The notes under the pieces: model-generated
What the model saw: the letters and a program-made list of their open reading frames with translations, nothing else
Databases searched by the model: none
Told to the model about the DNA's origin: nothing
Shown: positions 8,501-15,406 of the stretch, one piece after another
How positions within the stretch are numbered: the first letter of the stretch is position 1
Layout: the number at the start of each line of letters is the position of its first letter
Source: Candidatus Schekmanbacteria bacterium
GTDB lineage: Bacteria > CSSED10-310 > JACPHN01
Assembly (NCBI GenBank): GCA_016188575.1
Contig: JACPHN010000009.1
Location: 1-48,313 of the forward strand
Reading direction: 5' to 3'
DNA: 48,313 bases
Made by a program: the position numbers and the translations under genes

Positions 8501-9162
8501 GTTTCGTGCGACACCAGAATCGCCCCCGGAGGGCACGCAGACTGCAGTCGAGAGGCGATATTCACGGCATCTCCAAGAATCGACGTTTCCTTCTGGGGGC
8601 CATCCACGGAGGCGGCCACCACCCGCCCGGTATTGATGCCGACGCGGAGCTTGGCGGCGGGCACACCCTCATCGGCGAGCTGACGGTTGAGAAACTCGAT
8701 TTCCTTCTGGAATTGGAGCGCCGCGCGAATGGCGCGCGCCGCATCGTCCTCCCCGGCGCGGGGCAGGCCGAAGACCGCCATGACGCCGCCGGCGAGGTGT
8801 TTGTCAATGCTGCCCCCATTCGCCAGCACGGCGCGATCGGTGACCCGGAACAGCCGCTTCATGACGTCGTGCACATCTTCTGGGTCGAGATGCTCCGCCA
8901 TGGCAGCATAGCCGACGAGCTCGGCGAAGAGAATGGTCGCGGTGCACAGCTCGCCGCGAGGCGGGCTGGTGGCCGTGGGGGAAGAAGGAGGCGCTGCGGC
9001 GTCTACAGCAGCGCCGCACTCAGCACAGTGGCGGGCGCTGGCGATCACGCTGGCGCGACACCGCGGGCAGCGCAGCGCCACGGCATGGCCGCAGCCGGGA
9101 CAGTAACGAGCCTTGTCCGGGAGGGATTCCTGGCAGCGGGGGCATGAAGGAGCTAGGGGCAC
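5593..9162 (-). CDS. Zinc-ribbon / class III cyclase-like / AAA ATPase / TPR protein
   Basis: A 1,189-residue cytoplasmic regulator starting at GTG 9,162 (GAGG seven bases upstream). Two CxxC zinc ribbons occupy residues 8-50. A class III nucleotide cyclase homology domain spans about 70-230. An ATPase domain follows with Walker A GPPGVGKS (303-310) and Walker B LEVEDAQWAD. TPR-like repeats fill about 750-1,140. In the cyclase, the first metal Asp is Glu (FAELVG, E81) and the second is Gly (LAGGVMAVFG, G125). K121, N201 and R205 remain, so the domain is probably catalytically dead and may only bind nucleotide. The last 35-40 residues, ending GGVSDRLTNG, are encoded by a dispersed repeat and are not part of the ancestral protein. 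Such cyclase-AAA-TPR proteins are usually signal integrators; the ligand is unknown. Confidence 0.85.
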   Translation of the reverse strand: MPLAPSCPRCQESLPDKARYCPGCGHAVALRCPRCRASVIASARHCAECGAAVDAAAPPSSPTATSPPRGELCTATILFAELVGYAAMAEHLDPEDVHDVMKRLFRVTDRAVLANGGSIDKHLAGGVMAVFGLPRAGEDDAARAIRAALQFQKEIEFLNRQLADEGVPAAKLRVGINTGRVVAASVDGPQKETSILGDAVNIASRLQSACPPGAILVSHETYRHVRGLFGTLTQPPIFLRGRSHPITTYLIQEEKHPQLFIGTREVLGQETEMVGRTDEMSRLWLVLDDLIQRRRAASVTIVGPPGVGKSRLVHEFHRRADAIDAEMLLLRARASAETADLPYQALAQSLLGRAGIRDQDSGDAARRKLERWLDDILSRAITPRRRATDVSAAPPAADSPASWAESRDRICELLGVHRQRDAPPKPGDREPPGSLEQSRAALVELFRQLCRQPVILEVEDAQWADVSTMGMLDHLVEHLVDYPLLVLTTARPEIAAAHPDWVRRAERAVLLTLAPLDLEAARELVEQLLQNVRDLPSGLVEEVAQRCEGTPFFAEELVKSLADQGAIVAEELGWRFVPSESTPQLPMPATVEGLLQARLDRLAPGELAAIRAAAVVGRVFWKQAVAHVWSYLGAAEDVNNALRGLLEREMIDERPVSSLLGCEEFAFTHDLLRDVSYRGLPPGDRRELHRLVAEWLERHCGDRLRERLPLLAYHWEQAGTYDRACALYLSGANDAVTRYAHAEARRLFRSYLNLAPADAITTAQVRTQLALDVLHMCGRNDEARQELLRALDTACAAGDRRTEAMARHGLGVVASVLGNMSEALSSCQAAVDIYAELRADSQRGEALAELAHALSRVGKVPEAVATFEEALRIQRAAGRPGPEAQALTGLAALHAVEGRYREAGALYEKAIAIFRDLGDRKMEGRALGNLALCRAESTGAESTGAETARESMEHALAIYRDIGDRRFEGWMLSNLAAEAHQAGEPDRALALFEAALRIHRSVGNRAFEAETLCALADLKADIGRYDDARELLEAAENINRETKNLLFVATGMVQRAKLERQCRRDLVAAEALLREAEPIYRKLETWHYLVICLLERGRIACERGLDGRPYLEEAQRLIATGSTEGSRSLLKEVNALVAMTNQDAGLQAGDMFGRRLDPAQTTAETPAFKSGIRGDSAPKGGVSDRLTNG
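5597..5748. repeat. Dispersed palindromic repeat, long copy C
   Basis: The best-preserved copy. It has the outer end CATCCATTCGTCAGCCGG, then hairpin CCGCCC-TTCG-GGGCGG (5,621-5,636). A perfect 10-bp inverted repeat GTTTGGGCGG/CCGCCCAAAC follows (5,681-5,710), then hairpin GCCGGCC-TGAA-GGCCAGC (5,716-5,733). It overlaps the 3' end of the cyclase-like gene and supplies its stop codon. It ends about 55 bp upstream of the oxidoreductase start. Confidence 0.85.
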
Positions 9163-9480
9163 GCAAACCTCACTGATGTTGGGGACAGGGTATGGCGACG
9201 GCGCGCTGATGGCAAGGAGGCGGCAGGTCCTGAAGCCACCGGCAGCGCCCCCTGGCCTCCCGCCGCTGGCGGGGGGAGGTGAAAACGTCCGATTCAGGAG
9301 GTGCGGACGGCGTGGCTGATCGCGCCATTATGGTTGCAGTTTTGCTCCCGCCACCTCTCCCCCGCACCACGCTCCCCCAAGGTGCCGCGTTTCCACCCCT
9401 CAATTCTCGCCCCCGAACGTGGCCCGGATTTTGCTCCAGTCTCCCGTAAACACCCCCAAACCCTGGCCCCGGAGCTCTCA
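9163..9480. promoter_or_regulatory. Divergent intergenic region with hairpin
   Basis: About 320 bp separate the divergent starts at 9,162 (minus) and 9,481 (plus), so promoters for both are expected here. A GC-rich hairpin (CCTCCCGCC-GCT-GGCGGGGGGAGG, 9,256-9,279) is the only clear structure. No convincing -35/-10 pair was found. The plus-strand leader is C-rich and ends in CGGAGCTCTCAATG, giving a GGAG site about seven bases before the start. Confidence 0.4.
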
Positions 9481-12273
9481 ATGTACGCCCAAAAGAAACG
9501 CCGTAGCTTCTACTTCGTCACCTTCACCTCCCTCGCCGTGCTCGCCCTGGCGGCTCAGGCGACCGCCTTCACGCTCACCGAGGTCCAGCAAACCGTCACC
9601 ATCGACGGCGTGATCAACGTCACCACCGCCAGCACCTCCAAGTTCGCCGTCGTGCGCGACTACATGAACGCCCTGGGAATCGACAGCCTCGATGAGCTCG
9701 GCACTATCGAGCTCGACGAGTCCACCTCCCTCTCCCCGGGGCTCCACCTGCTGCAATCCTCCTGCGGTCGCGCTACCAGCGGCGTCACCGGCGGCAAACC
9801 GTACTCGTGGAGCGCCTCGTGCACCTCTCTTTCGGGTGTCCTCAGCTCCTCCATCTTCCCCGCGCTGGCGGCAGGGTCCAGCACCAACGTCACCCGCTAC
9901 ACCGGGACCGAGCTGACGGATACCTCGGTCATTCTCGCCGACAAGGTCGTCTTCGACGGCGCGACTCTCATCCTGTCTGACAGCGTCAAGGAGCTCTGGA
10001 TCGTCGCCGAGACCATCGAATCCAGCGATTCCGAGATCACCTGGTCTCACGCCGGCACGCAGGCTGACGACAGGAGCGGCTACACGAGCTGCGCCGCCGA
10101 CGGCCGCAGCTACGACTACAACGACGTGACGTCCGCCTCGGCCTTCGATTCCCCCGACGGCGGCAACGGTACCAGCGGCTCCGCCGGTGCCACCGGTAAT
10201 AGCGGCCTCGATGCACCGGAGGTCTACTTCGTGGTGAAGTACTTCACGAAGGATGGCGGCTATTTGAGCATGCCAAGCATGGACATGACCGGACAGGATG
10301 GCGGCAAGGGGCAAACCGGCCAGTGCGCGGGTGACGGCGGCGACGGCGCCAAGGGAGCGACAGCCAAGCAGAATCTGGTCAATTGCACCCAAGGTCCCGG
10401 ATACGGCGGCGACGGCGGCAACGGCGGCACCGGCGGTCGCGGCGGCACGGGCGGCACCGGCGGCGACGGCGGCGACATCCACTTCATGTACGTCGACAGC
10501 TACAGCATTGGCTTTCACCCGTACTGGCTCTATCCCAATGGCGGTGGCGAAAACGGCACGGGCGGCAGCGGCGGTACCGCCGGAGACGGCGGGCGCGGCG
10601 GCGAAGAAGGCGACCCGAAGTCGCCCTACTGCTGGGCTCAGCCCGAACGCGCCGGCGACGACGGCAGCGATGGATCCACCGGCAGCACCGGTAGCTCCGG
10701 TAGCGACGGCACCGACGGCACCAGCACCTTCGAGCTGATTACCGAGGAAGAGTGGGAGGCCTATTTTACCGCTCCCTACATCGTGTCGGCAGCTCCGACT
10801 ACCGCATCCGTGGGTGCCACCGTTACGTTCTCCACCGAAAACGTCAGCGGCGACGTTACCCTGGAGCTGGTCGACGACATCGATGGCAGCGCGCACACCT
10901 TCACCCTGAGCGAAACCGCCGAGGACGAGTATGGCTGGACGGAATCCGGCACGCTCGAGGCCGGCCGCTACACGGTCACACTGACCCGCAACCACGACGG
11001 CAAACAGACCAACACGTATGGCATCGAGCTGACTCCCGTGATCGACGGCATCACCTTCTCCGACCCCTACGACGCGCTTCCCGGCGGCACGGCGCGGCTC
11101 GTTGGCAGCGGCCTGCGCAGCGATGCCGAGGTCGTGCTCGACGGCGTTTCGCTCGGCAGCGGCACCTACTCGGCGACCGGCTCGTCGGGGAAAAACGAGA
11201 TCAGCTTCACTCTTCCCGTGCAGGCGACGAGTGGATCGGACTTCGAGCGGGACGGCGGCGTCGCGGCTCACGCCGTCTACCTCGACCAGCCGTACCCGCT
11301 GGCGAATAGCAGCTCAGCGTCATTGAGCTACAAGCGCTTCGCGCGGCTTACCTTCCGGCCAAGCGAAAACGCCTACCCGTTCTCCAACGGCGAGCTCACC
11401 GACCAGGCCAAGATCGAGGTCGCGGCCGCACCCTGGCGAGCGTTTGTCGATACCTTCGGCGCCAGCGAGGTCAACCGCAAGATCGTCACCAAGCCGGTGC
11501 GCACGCTCGCTTTCTATTTCGCCTACAAGAAATGGTGGGACCCGTCCCTGGGCTCGGCAAACTGCATGGGCATGTCGGCGAACGTCCTCAACGATTACTT
11601 TCACGGCGTTACCGGCGTCAACAGCTACGTAGAGACGGACGTTGCCTACAATGTCGCCTTGACGCAGGGCCATCTGCTTGGCCAGGAGGTGCTGTTCGAC
11701 CTGCTCGGAGAAACGCTCGACCGCGACGCGGCAACGGGAAACAGCGTGGATCGCGTCGTCGAGTTTCTCGAAACGGCTACCGACAGTGACGGCGATGACG
11801 CCCCCGTGTTGATTATGGTCCCCCACCTGGAGACGTATACCTCCGCGCTGGAAGAGGCGCTCATGGATCTCGAAGGCAGCACCTGTCTTCCCGACGTCGC
11901 CGCGTGCATGGTGACCAACGGGCTCAACAACTGCGGCGCCGAGCTGGAGGCCTGCGGCGAGGACATCGAGGAGAGCTTCGGGGAAGCGCTGAGCGACATT
12001 TCCGACGCCATCGGCAGCGCGCATGCGCTGGCTCCCTACATGGTCGCATACGAGAACGTTGGCGACGCGTTGCCGTCGCGCGTTTATTTCTACGACAGCA
12101 ACTACCCGCTCTACGACACGCGGTACATGGAGATCGGACAGAGCGGTGGAGCGGCGACCTTCGACTACAGTTGGGCCGGCTGGGGAACGACGGAAGACGA
12201 AGGCTGGATTCTGGCGACCGGGTCGGTGGCCTACATCATGGGAGACGCCACCATTCCGCTGACAGGGCTGTGA
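9481..12273 (+). CDS. Secreted Gly-rich protein with putative papain-like peptidase domain
   Basis: A 930-residue exported protein. The signal peptide (KKRR, then a hydrophobic stretch ending LAAQATA) covers about residues 1-29. The next 200 residues are beta-rich. Residues about 220-420 contain Gly-rich tracts (GGDGGNGGTGGRGG), a probable extended linker. Two IPT/TIG-like beta-sandwiches follow (PYIVSAAPTTASVGATVTF; PVIDGITFSDPYDALPGG). The C-terminal domain has SANCMGMSANV (C695), SAHALAPYMV (H848) and YFYDSNYPLYD (D872/N874). This Cys, His, Asn/Asp order and spacing suggest a papain-fold cysteine peptidase or a relative. That is inference: no precise family was recognised. No hydrophobic C-terminal anchor is present, so it is probably released or periplasmic. 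The start is set by GGAG at about -7. Confidence 0.75.
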   Translation: MYAQKKRRSFYFVTFTSLAVLALAAQATAFTLTEVQQTVTIDGVINVTTASTSKFAVVRDYMNALGIDSLDELGTIELDESTSLSPGLHLLQSSCGRATSGVTGGKPYSWSASCTSLSGVLSSSIFPALAAGSSTNVTRYTGTELTDTSVILADKVVFDGATLILSDSVKELWIVAETIESSDSEITWSHAGTQADDRSGYTSCAADGRSYDYNDVTSASAFDSPDGGNGTSGSAGATGNSGLDAPEVYFVVKYFTKDGGYLSMPSMDMTGQDGGKGQTGQCAGDGGDGAKGATAKQNLVNCTQGPGYGGDGGNGGTGGRGGTGGTGGDGGDIHFMYVDSYSIGFHPYWLYPNGGGENGTGGSGGTAGDGGRGGEEGDPKSPYCWAQPERAGDDGSDGSTGSTGSSGSDGTDGTSTFELITEEEWEAYFTAPYIVSAAPTTASVGATVTFSTENVSGDVTLELVDDIDGSAHTFTLSETAEDEYGWTESGTLEAGRYTVTLTRNHDGKQTNTYGIELTPVIDGITFSDPYDALPGGTARLVGSGLRSDAEVVLDGVSLGSGTYSATGSSGKNEISFTLPVQATSGSDFERDGGVAAHAVYLDQPYPLANSSSASLSYKRFARLTFRPSENAYPFSNGELTDQAKIEVAAAPWRAFVDTFGASEVNRKIVTKPVRTLAFYFAYKKWWDPSLGSANCMGMSANVLNDYFHGVTGVNSYVETDVAYNVALTQGHLLGQEVLFDLLGETLDRDAATGNSVDRVVEFLETATDSDGDDAPVLIMVPHLETYTSALEEALMDLEGSTCLPDVAACMVTNGLNNCGAELEACGEDIEESFGEALSDISDAIGSAHALAPYMVAYENVGDALPSRVYFYDSNYPLYDTRYMEIGQSGGAATFDYSWAGWGTTEDEGWILATGSVAYIMGDATIPLTGL

Positions 12274-12289
12274 TGCGACGCGGGCGCGA

Positions 12290-12364
12290 GTAGGGGCGGC
12301 GAGGACGCCCCTACCCGTGCCGAGACGTGATCCGCTCGGCGCCGCGGCGTGTGCGCCGAGCGGA
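12290..12364. terminator. Two strong hairpins between convergent genes
   Basis: A perfect 9-bp inverted repeat GTAGGGGCG/CGCCCCTAC (12,290-12,314, 7-base loop) is followed by a perfect 12-bp repeat TCCGCTCGGCGC/GCGCCGAGCGGA (12,331-12,364, 10-base loop). They fill the gap between convergent genes ending at 12,273 and 12,401. Neither has a T tract, so a role as a bidirectional terminator or mRNA 3' stabiliser is inferred from position. Confidence 0.55.
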
Positions 12365-12400
12365 GCGACACAGTACCACCCACCAGCGGAGGCCGGCCGG

Positions 12401-13225
12401 TCACGGTCGCCTCCGCTGATCTTGCCTGTAGGTGGGATGGCACAGGCCGCCGTTGCGCTCGGCCGGGCGAAAGCCGACAGTCTCATAGATGAGCGCCGCG
12501 TGGTAGCGCTCATCCGCGGACATCACCAGCGTCTCCAGCCCCATGCGTTCGAGTGCGAAGCTCGAGACCGCAAAGACCATGGCCCCGCAAATGCCTCGAC
12601 GTCGAAAACCCGGATGGGTCCCCACTGACTGGAAACGGCCCACGTAGCCGTCCCTGTAGAGCCCGAGATCGCCGACGAGCCGCTCTCCCAGGAACGCGCC
12701 GAACCAGTACCCCAGCCCGGCGTCGGCCATGGCCCGATACATTGCCATCTGCCGCCGCTTGAACATCACGAAGCTCGGTGCCCCATCCAGGGGGAGCAGC
12801 TCGCACGCGACCTGGTTTTGGCTGGCAGCCTCCCAGTCGGCATCACTCACCAGCGGGCGCACCTGGACCTCCGAGTCGAGCTTCGCGGGCTTCCGCACGC
12901 TTGAAGCGGTCAGCACGACGCTCTCGTCGTAGCTAAAACCTGCCGCCAAGAAGGGAGCAACGTCGCCGGGGCCTCCTTCCACCGAGTCCCAAGTAAATGT
13001 CATGTGGCCTACGCCTGAAGGTCCTCCGAGCTCCTGCTCAAACAGCTCAGTCCAGCGCCTGAAATCCCCGGGCCGCGGAGGTTTTTCCATCGCCAGAAAG
13101 TTGCCCCAGTAGTAGGTCGGATTCGCGGGGATCTCGGCGACGAGGTAGCTTCCGCGATCCGTCACCTGTCCCGCAAACCGGATGAAGAGGAGGTCTGTCT
13201 GCAAGCCGAGCGATCTGACAATCAT
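12401..13225 (-). CDS. GNAT-family N-acetyltransferase
   Basis: A 274-residue protein with a GNAT acetyl-CoA-binding domain in its C-terminal half. Motif A is SVGTHPGFRRRGICGAMV (about residues 195-212), carrying the R-R-R-G-x-C/G pyrophosphate loop. The preceding strand is VGDLGLYRDG, and the closing YETVGFRPAER matches the final GNAT beta strand. The N-terminal half has no motif recognised with confidence and may be a degenerate second GNAT fold. The acceptor substrate is unknown. The start at ATG 13,225 has CAGGAG six bases upstream. It is a single cytoplasmic gene, convergent with the secreted protein. Confidence 0.82.
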   Translation of the reverse strand: MIVRSLGLQTDLLFIRFAGQVTDRGSYLVAEIPANPTYYWGNFLAMEKPPRPGDFRRWTELFEQELGGPSGVGHMTFTWDSVEGGPGDVAPFLAAGFSYDESVVLTASSVRKPAKLDSEVQVRPLVSDADWEAASQNQVACELLPLDGAPSFVMFKRRQMAMYRAMADAGLGYWFGAFLGERLVGDLGLYRDGYVGRFQSVGTHPGFRRRGICGAMVFAVSSFALERMGLETLVMSADERYHAALIYETVGFRPAERNGGLCHPTYRQDQRRRP

Positions 13226-13344
13226 CGAAGCTCCTGGTCAAAGGTCATCAGCCACTGCAAGGTCGCTGTCTTGATGCAGGGACTCTATCAAGAGCGATGC
13301 CACGGTTCCACTGCCGGCACGGTGATTCCAAACGGCCCGGCCCG

Positions 13345-13794
13345 TCACGCCCCAGGCCCGTCATCCCCCTCGGCGATGCTGTCCGGAGGCAGCTCCAATG
13401 CCCTGCCGAGCGCGTCACTGAGGCGCTGCAGCTCGCGCGTGTCCGCCTCGCTCAGCAGTCGCCGGCGGTATGCCTGGCGCAGGAGGTAGCGGGTTTCGCG
13501 CAGGTTGAGCAGCGCCGCATGCGCCGACTCACCGCCGTTCGGCTCCCGCGAAAGGGTCGCACCTACGCGGTCCGTCGCGCGCACGATCGCCGTGGCAAGA
13601 ACGTCTCTCGGTAACCCCCGCCACTTCTGCACCAGACTCCAAACCGCATCTCCAAGCTGTTCCGCAAGCTGTTGAGCCGGGCACTCGGCCGGCCGCTCGC
13701 GCCGCACGTGACCCCGCGGCAAGTCCGGCACGCGGAATCCGCGATTCTGTCGCGGCGACCACGGAGGGGAATCGAGGCCTTCTGGATCAATCAC
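13345..13794 (-). CDS. Four-helix-bundle protein (S23/IVP-like), divergent
   Basis: A 149-residue, mostly helical protein. The stretch WSLVQKWRGLPRDVLATAIV, a small-residue turn, ESAHAALLNLRETRYLLRQA and a last helix RELQRLSDALGRAL follow the layout of the four-helix-bundle family. That family is named after a protein encoded in 23S rRNA intervening sequences; its function is poorly known. Similarity is by pattern only. The GTG start at 13,794 is supported by an ideal AGGAGG six bases upstream. The ~45 N-terminal residues are Pro/Arg-rich and not part of the fold. It lies 119 bp downstream of, and in the same direction as, neither an obvious operon partner nor a promoter. Confidence 0.5.
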   Translation of the reverse strand: MIDPEGLDSPPWSPRQNRGFRVPDLPRGHVRRERPAECPAQQLAEQLGDAVWSLVQKWRGLPRDVLATAIVRATDRVGATLSREPNGGESAHAALLNLRETRYLLRQAYRRRLLSEADTRELQRLSDALGRALELPPDSIAEGDDGPGA

Positions 13795-14235
13795 GGTACT
13801 CCTCCTGAAGTGAGCTCATGTTCTCATTGCGAAACTTAAGCGAAAATCTGCGTGCGTGCAAGTGCCCGGCAATCCACCGGCGAAGTCGCCGCGGTACGGT
13901 CCGAGATACGCCTGAGCTAGTACGCGCAGGCGCACATCACAACCTCATCCATTCCTCAGCCGGTCCGAAACCCCGCCCTTCAGGGCGGAATCGCCGCGGA
14001 ACCGAGCGCAGCGAGGTCCAGGGCGGCGCCCGCCGCCGCAGGCGGTGGGAGGGTTCCCGAACCCCGGCCTGCTTGGGGTCGCCCGAATGGTCGACCGCCC
14101 TGCCGCGCGATCGCGTCAGATGCTATTGTCGTGTGCATGAAGGAGAAGAGCCTGAGGGCCGGAGACGGGCGAGGAGGATAGCGCCAACCTGCTCCGGACC
14201 GGGCGAACGAGAGCTCACTGCGGGGAGGAATCGCG
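13795..14235. promoter_or_regulatory. Divergent intergenic region containing repeat copy D
   Basis: A 440-bp gene-free stretch between divergent starts at 13,794 and 14,236. The less GC-rich part (13,800-13,860) is the likeliest promoter zone for the minus-strand gene, but no clear box pair was seen. The middle is occupied by repeat copy D. A G-rich GCGGGGAGGAATCGCG just before 14,236 is the ribosome binding site of the plus-strand gene. Confidence 0.4.
13945..14000. repeat. Dispersed palindromic repeat, copy D
   Basis: CTCATCCATTCCTCAGCCGG followed by TCCGAAACC and hairpin CCGCCC-TTCA-GGGCGG (13,973-13,988). It has the same orientation as copies C and E and lies in the divergent promoter region. 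Confidence 0.8.
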
Positions 14236-15357
14236 ATGTCGTCCGCATCACCTGACAGCGGCATTGGTTCGACAGCTTCGAAGTCGGCGCTGAAGCTGCG
14301 CCTCGTGCAACTGAATGCCTGGTCCGGGCTGAATTACCGAGGCTGGTTGCGCCTGGGTGAGCACGAGTCCGCCGCGGCCCGGAGACAGCGCCGTACGGCG
14401 CTGCTTGCACAGCTCCAGGCACTGGCCCCGGACGTGGTCGTGCTCCACGAGATCAACGGTCTTCCCCACGCCGCGCGGTCACTTGCCGATGAGCTTGGGC
14501 TGGATGTCGTCTACTACCAGGCGCTCGCGGGAGTGCGCGTCGGCAGCTTCGGCATTCCGGTGAACCTGCGGGAAGGCGACCTGATTCTGGCCCGCCGCGG
14601 GCTGAGGTGCAGGTTCGCCTCCCGGACGCTCGTTTCGGGAGGTCCGGTCGGTAATCACGCCGCCTTTCACTTCAGCGACGTTTCGCAGGTACTTGCCGCC
14701 GAGCTCGAGGTGTCCGGCCGCAGGATCGTCGTCTTTGCTACCCACTGGCATTCCTCGATCTTGCTCAGCGCGCCGGTGCGCGACGTGCTCGCGCCGCACG
14801 CCGCCAAGCATGGACGCGAGGCGATGCGTCGCATCGAGCACGCGGCGGCGCAGGGTGCGCGCCGGCGGCTCCGCGAGGCGATCGGCACCTTGCAGCTCAT
14901 GCGCAGCACTGCCGGCGAGGACCTTTGCGTGCTCATGGGGGACCTCAATGCGACGCCGGACTGCCCCGAAGTGGCGCTACTGCGCCAGGCCGGCCTCATA
15001 GACGCGTTCGCGTACGTGCATCCGCACGCGGCCGGTTACACCTGGGATCCGGAGGCTAACCTCAATCAGCGGCGATGCTATGCTCCCCAGTTTGCCGCGA
15101 TCCTGGCCGCGAGCAGCGACCTCTCGGGGGTGGCGCTGGCGGCGAGCGAATCGGAAGCGCGGCGGATCGACTACGTGTTGGTCGGACCGGCATATCGAGT
15201 CCGCTGCCGCGAAATCGACATCGCCACGGCCGAGGTCCGTTTCCGCGACCCCGTATCGGGAGTACACGCCAGCGACCATTTCGGCCTTTGCGTCGAGGTG
15301 ATATTGTCGGGACATCGGGAGCACGCGGACAGCAACCTGCTCTCCCGCGCCGGCTGA
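14236..15357 (+). CDS. Endonuclease/exonuclease/phosphatase (EEP) family hydrolase
   Basis: A 373-residue metal-dependent phosphoesterase. All catalytic blocks of the EEP superfamily are visible in order: Asn in QLNAWSG, Glu in VVVLHEING, His in FATHWHSS, Asp-Asn in LMGDLNATPD, Asp in RRIDYVLVG, and the closing SDH in HASDHFG. These hydrolyse phosphodiesters or phosphomonoesters in nucleic acids, lipids or nucleotides; the substrate cannot be assigned. No signal peptide or membrane segment is apparent, so it is probably cytoplasmic. The ATG at 14,236 has GGGGAGG about eight bases upstream. The kinase gene starts 50 bp downstream in the same direction, so the two may be cotranscribed. Confidence 0.85.
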   Translation: MSSASPDSGIGSTASKSALKLRLVQLNAWSGLNYRGWLRLGEHESAAARRQRRTALLAQLQALAPDVVVLHEINGLPHAARSLADELGLDVVYYQALAGVRVGSFGIPVNLREGDLILARRGLRCRFASRTLVSGGPVGNHAAFHFSDVSQVLAAELEVSGRRIVVFATHWHSSILLSAPVRDVLAPHAAKHGREAMRRIEHAAAQGARRRLREAIGTLQLMRSTAGEDLCVLMGDLNATPDCPEVALLRQAGLIDAFAYVHPHAAGYTWDPEANLNQRRCYAPQFAAILAASSDLSGVALAASESEARRIDYVLVGPAYRVRCREIDIATAEVRFRDPVSGVHASDHFGLCVEVILSGHREHADSNLLSRAG

Positions 15358-15406
15358 TTGCCCCGAGACGTCGCCGGCGAGTCTTTGCAGCTCCTCTGGG
15401 CACCTC

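Noticed and set aside
10200-10740. Mycobacterial PE-PGRS-type protein
   Set aside because: Gly-rich tracts alone caused the likeness; there is no PE domain, and the signal peptide plus TIG-like domains point to a Gram-negative secreted protein.
10260-11271. Long minus-strand frame opposite the secreted protein
   Set aside because: Codon bias of the plus-strand gene at high GC keeps the opposite frame open. Its Ala/Val/Gly composition has no domain and no ribosome binding site.
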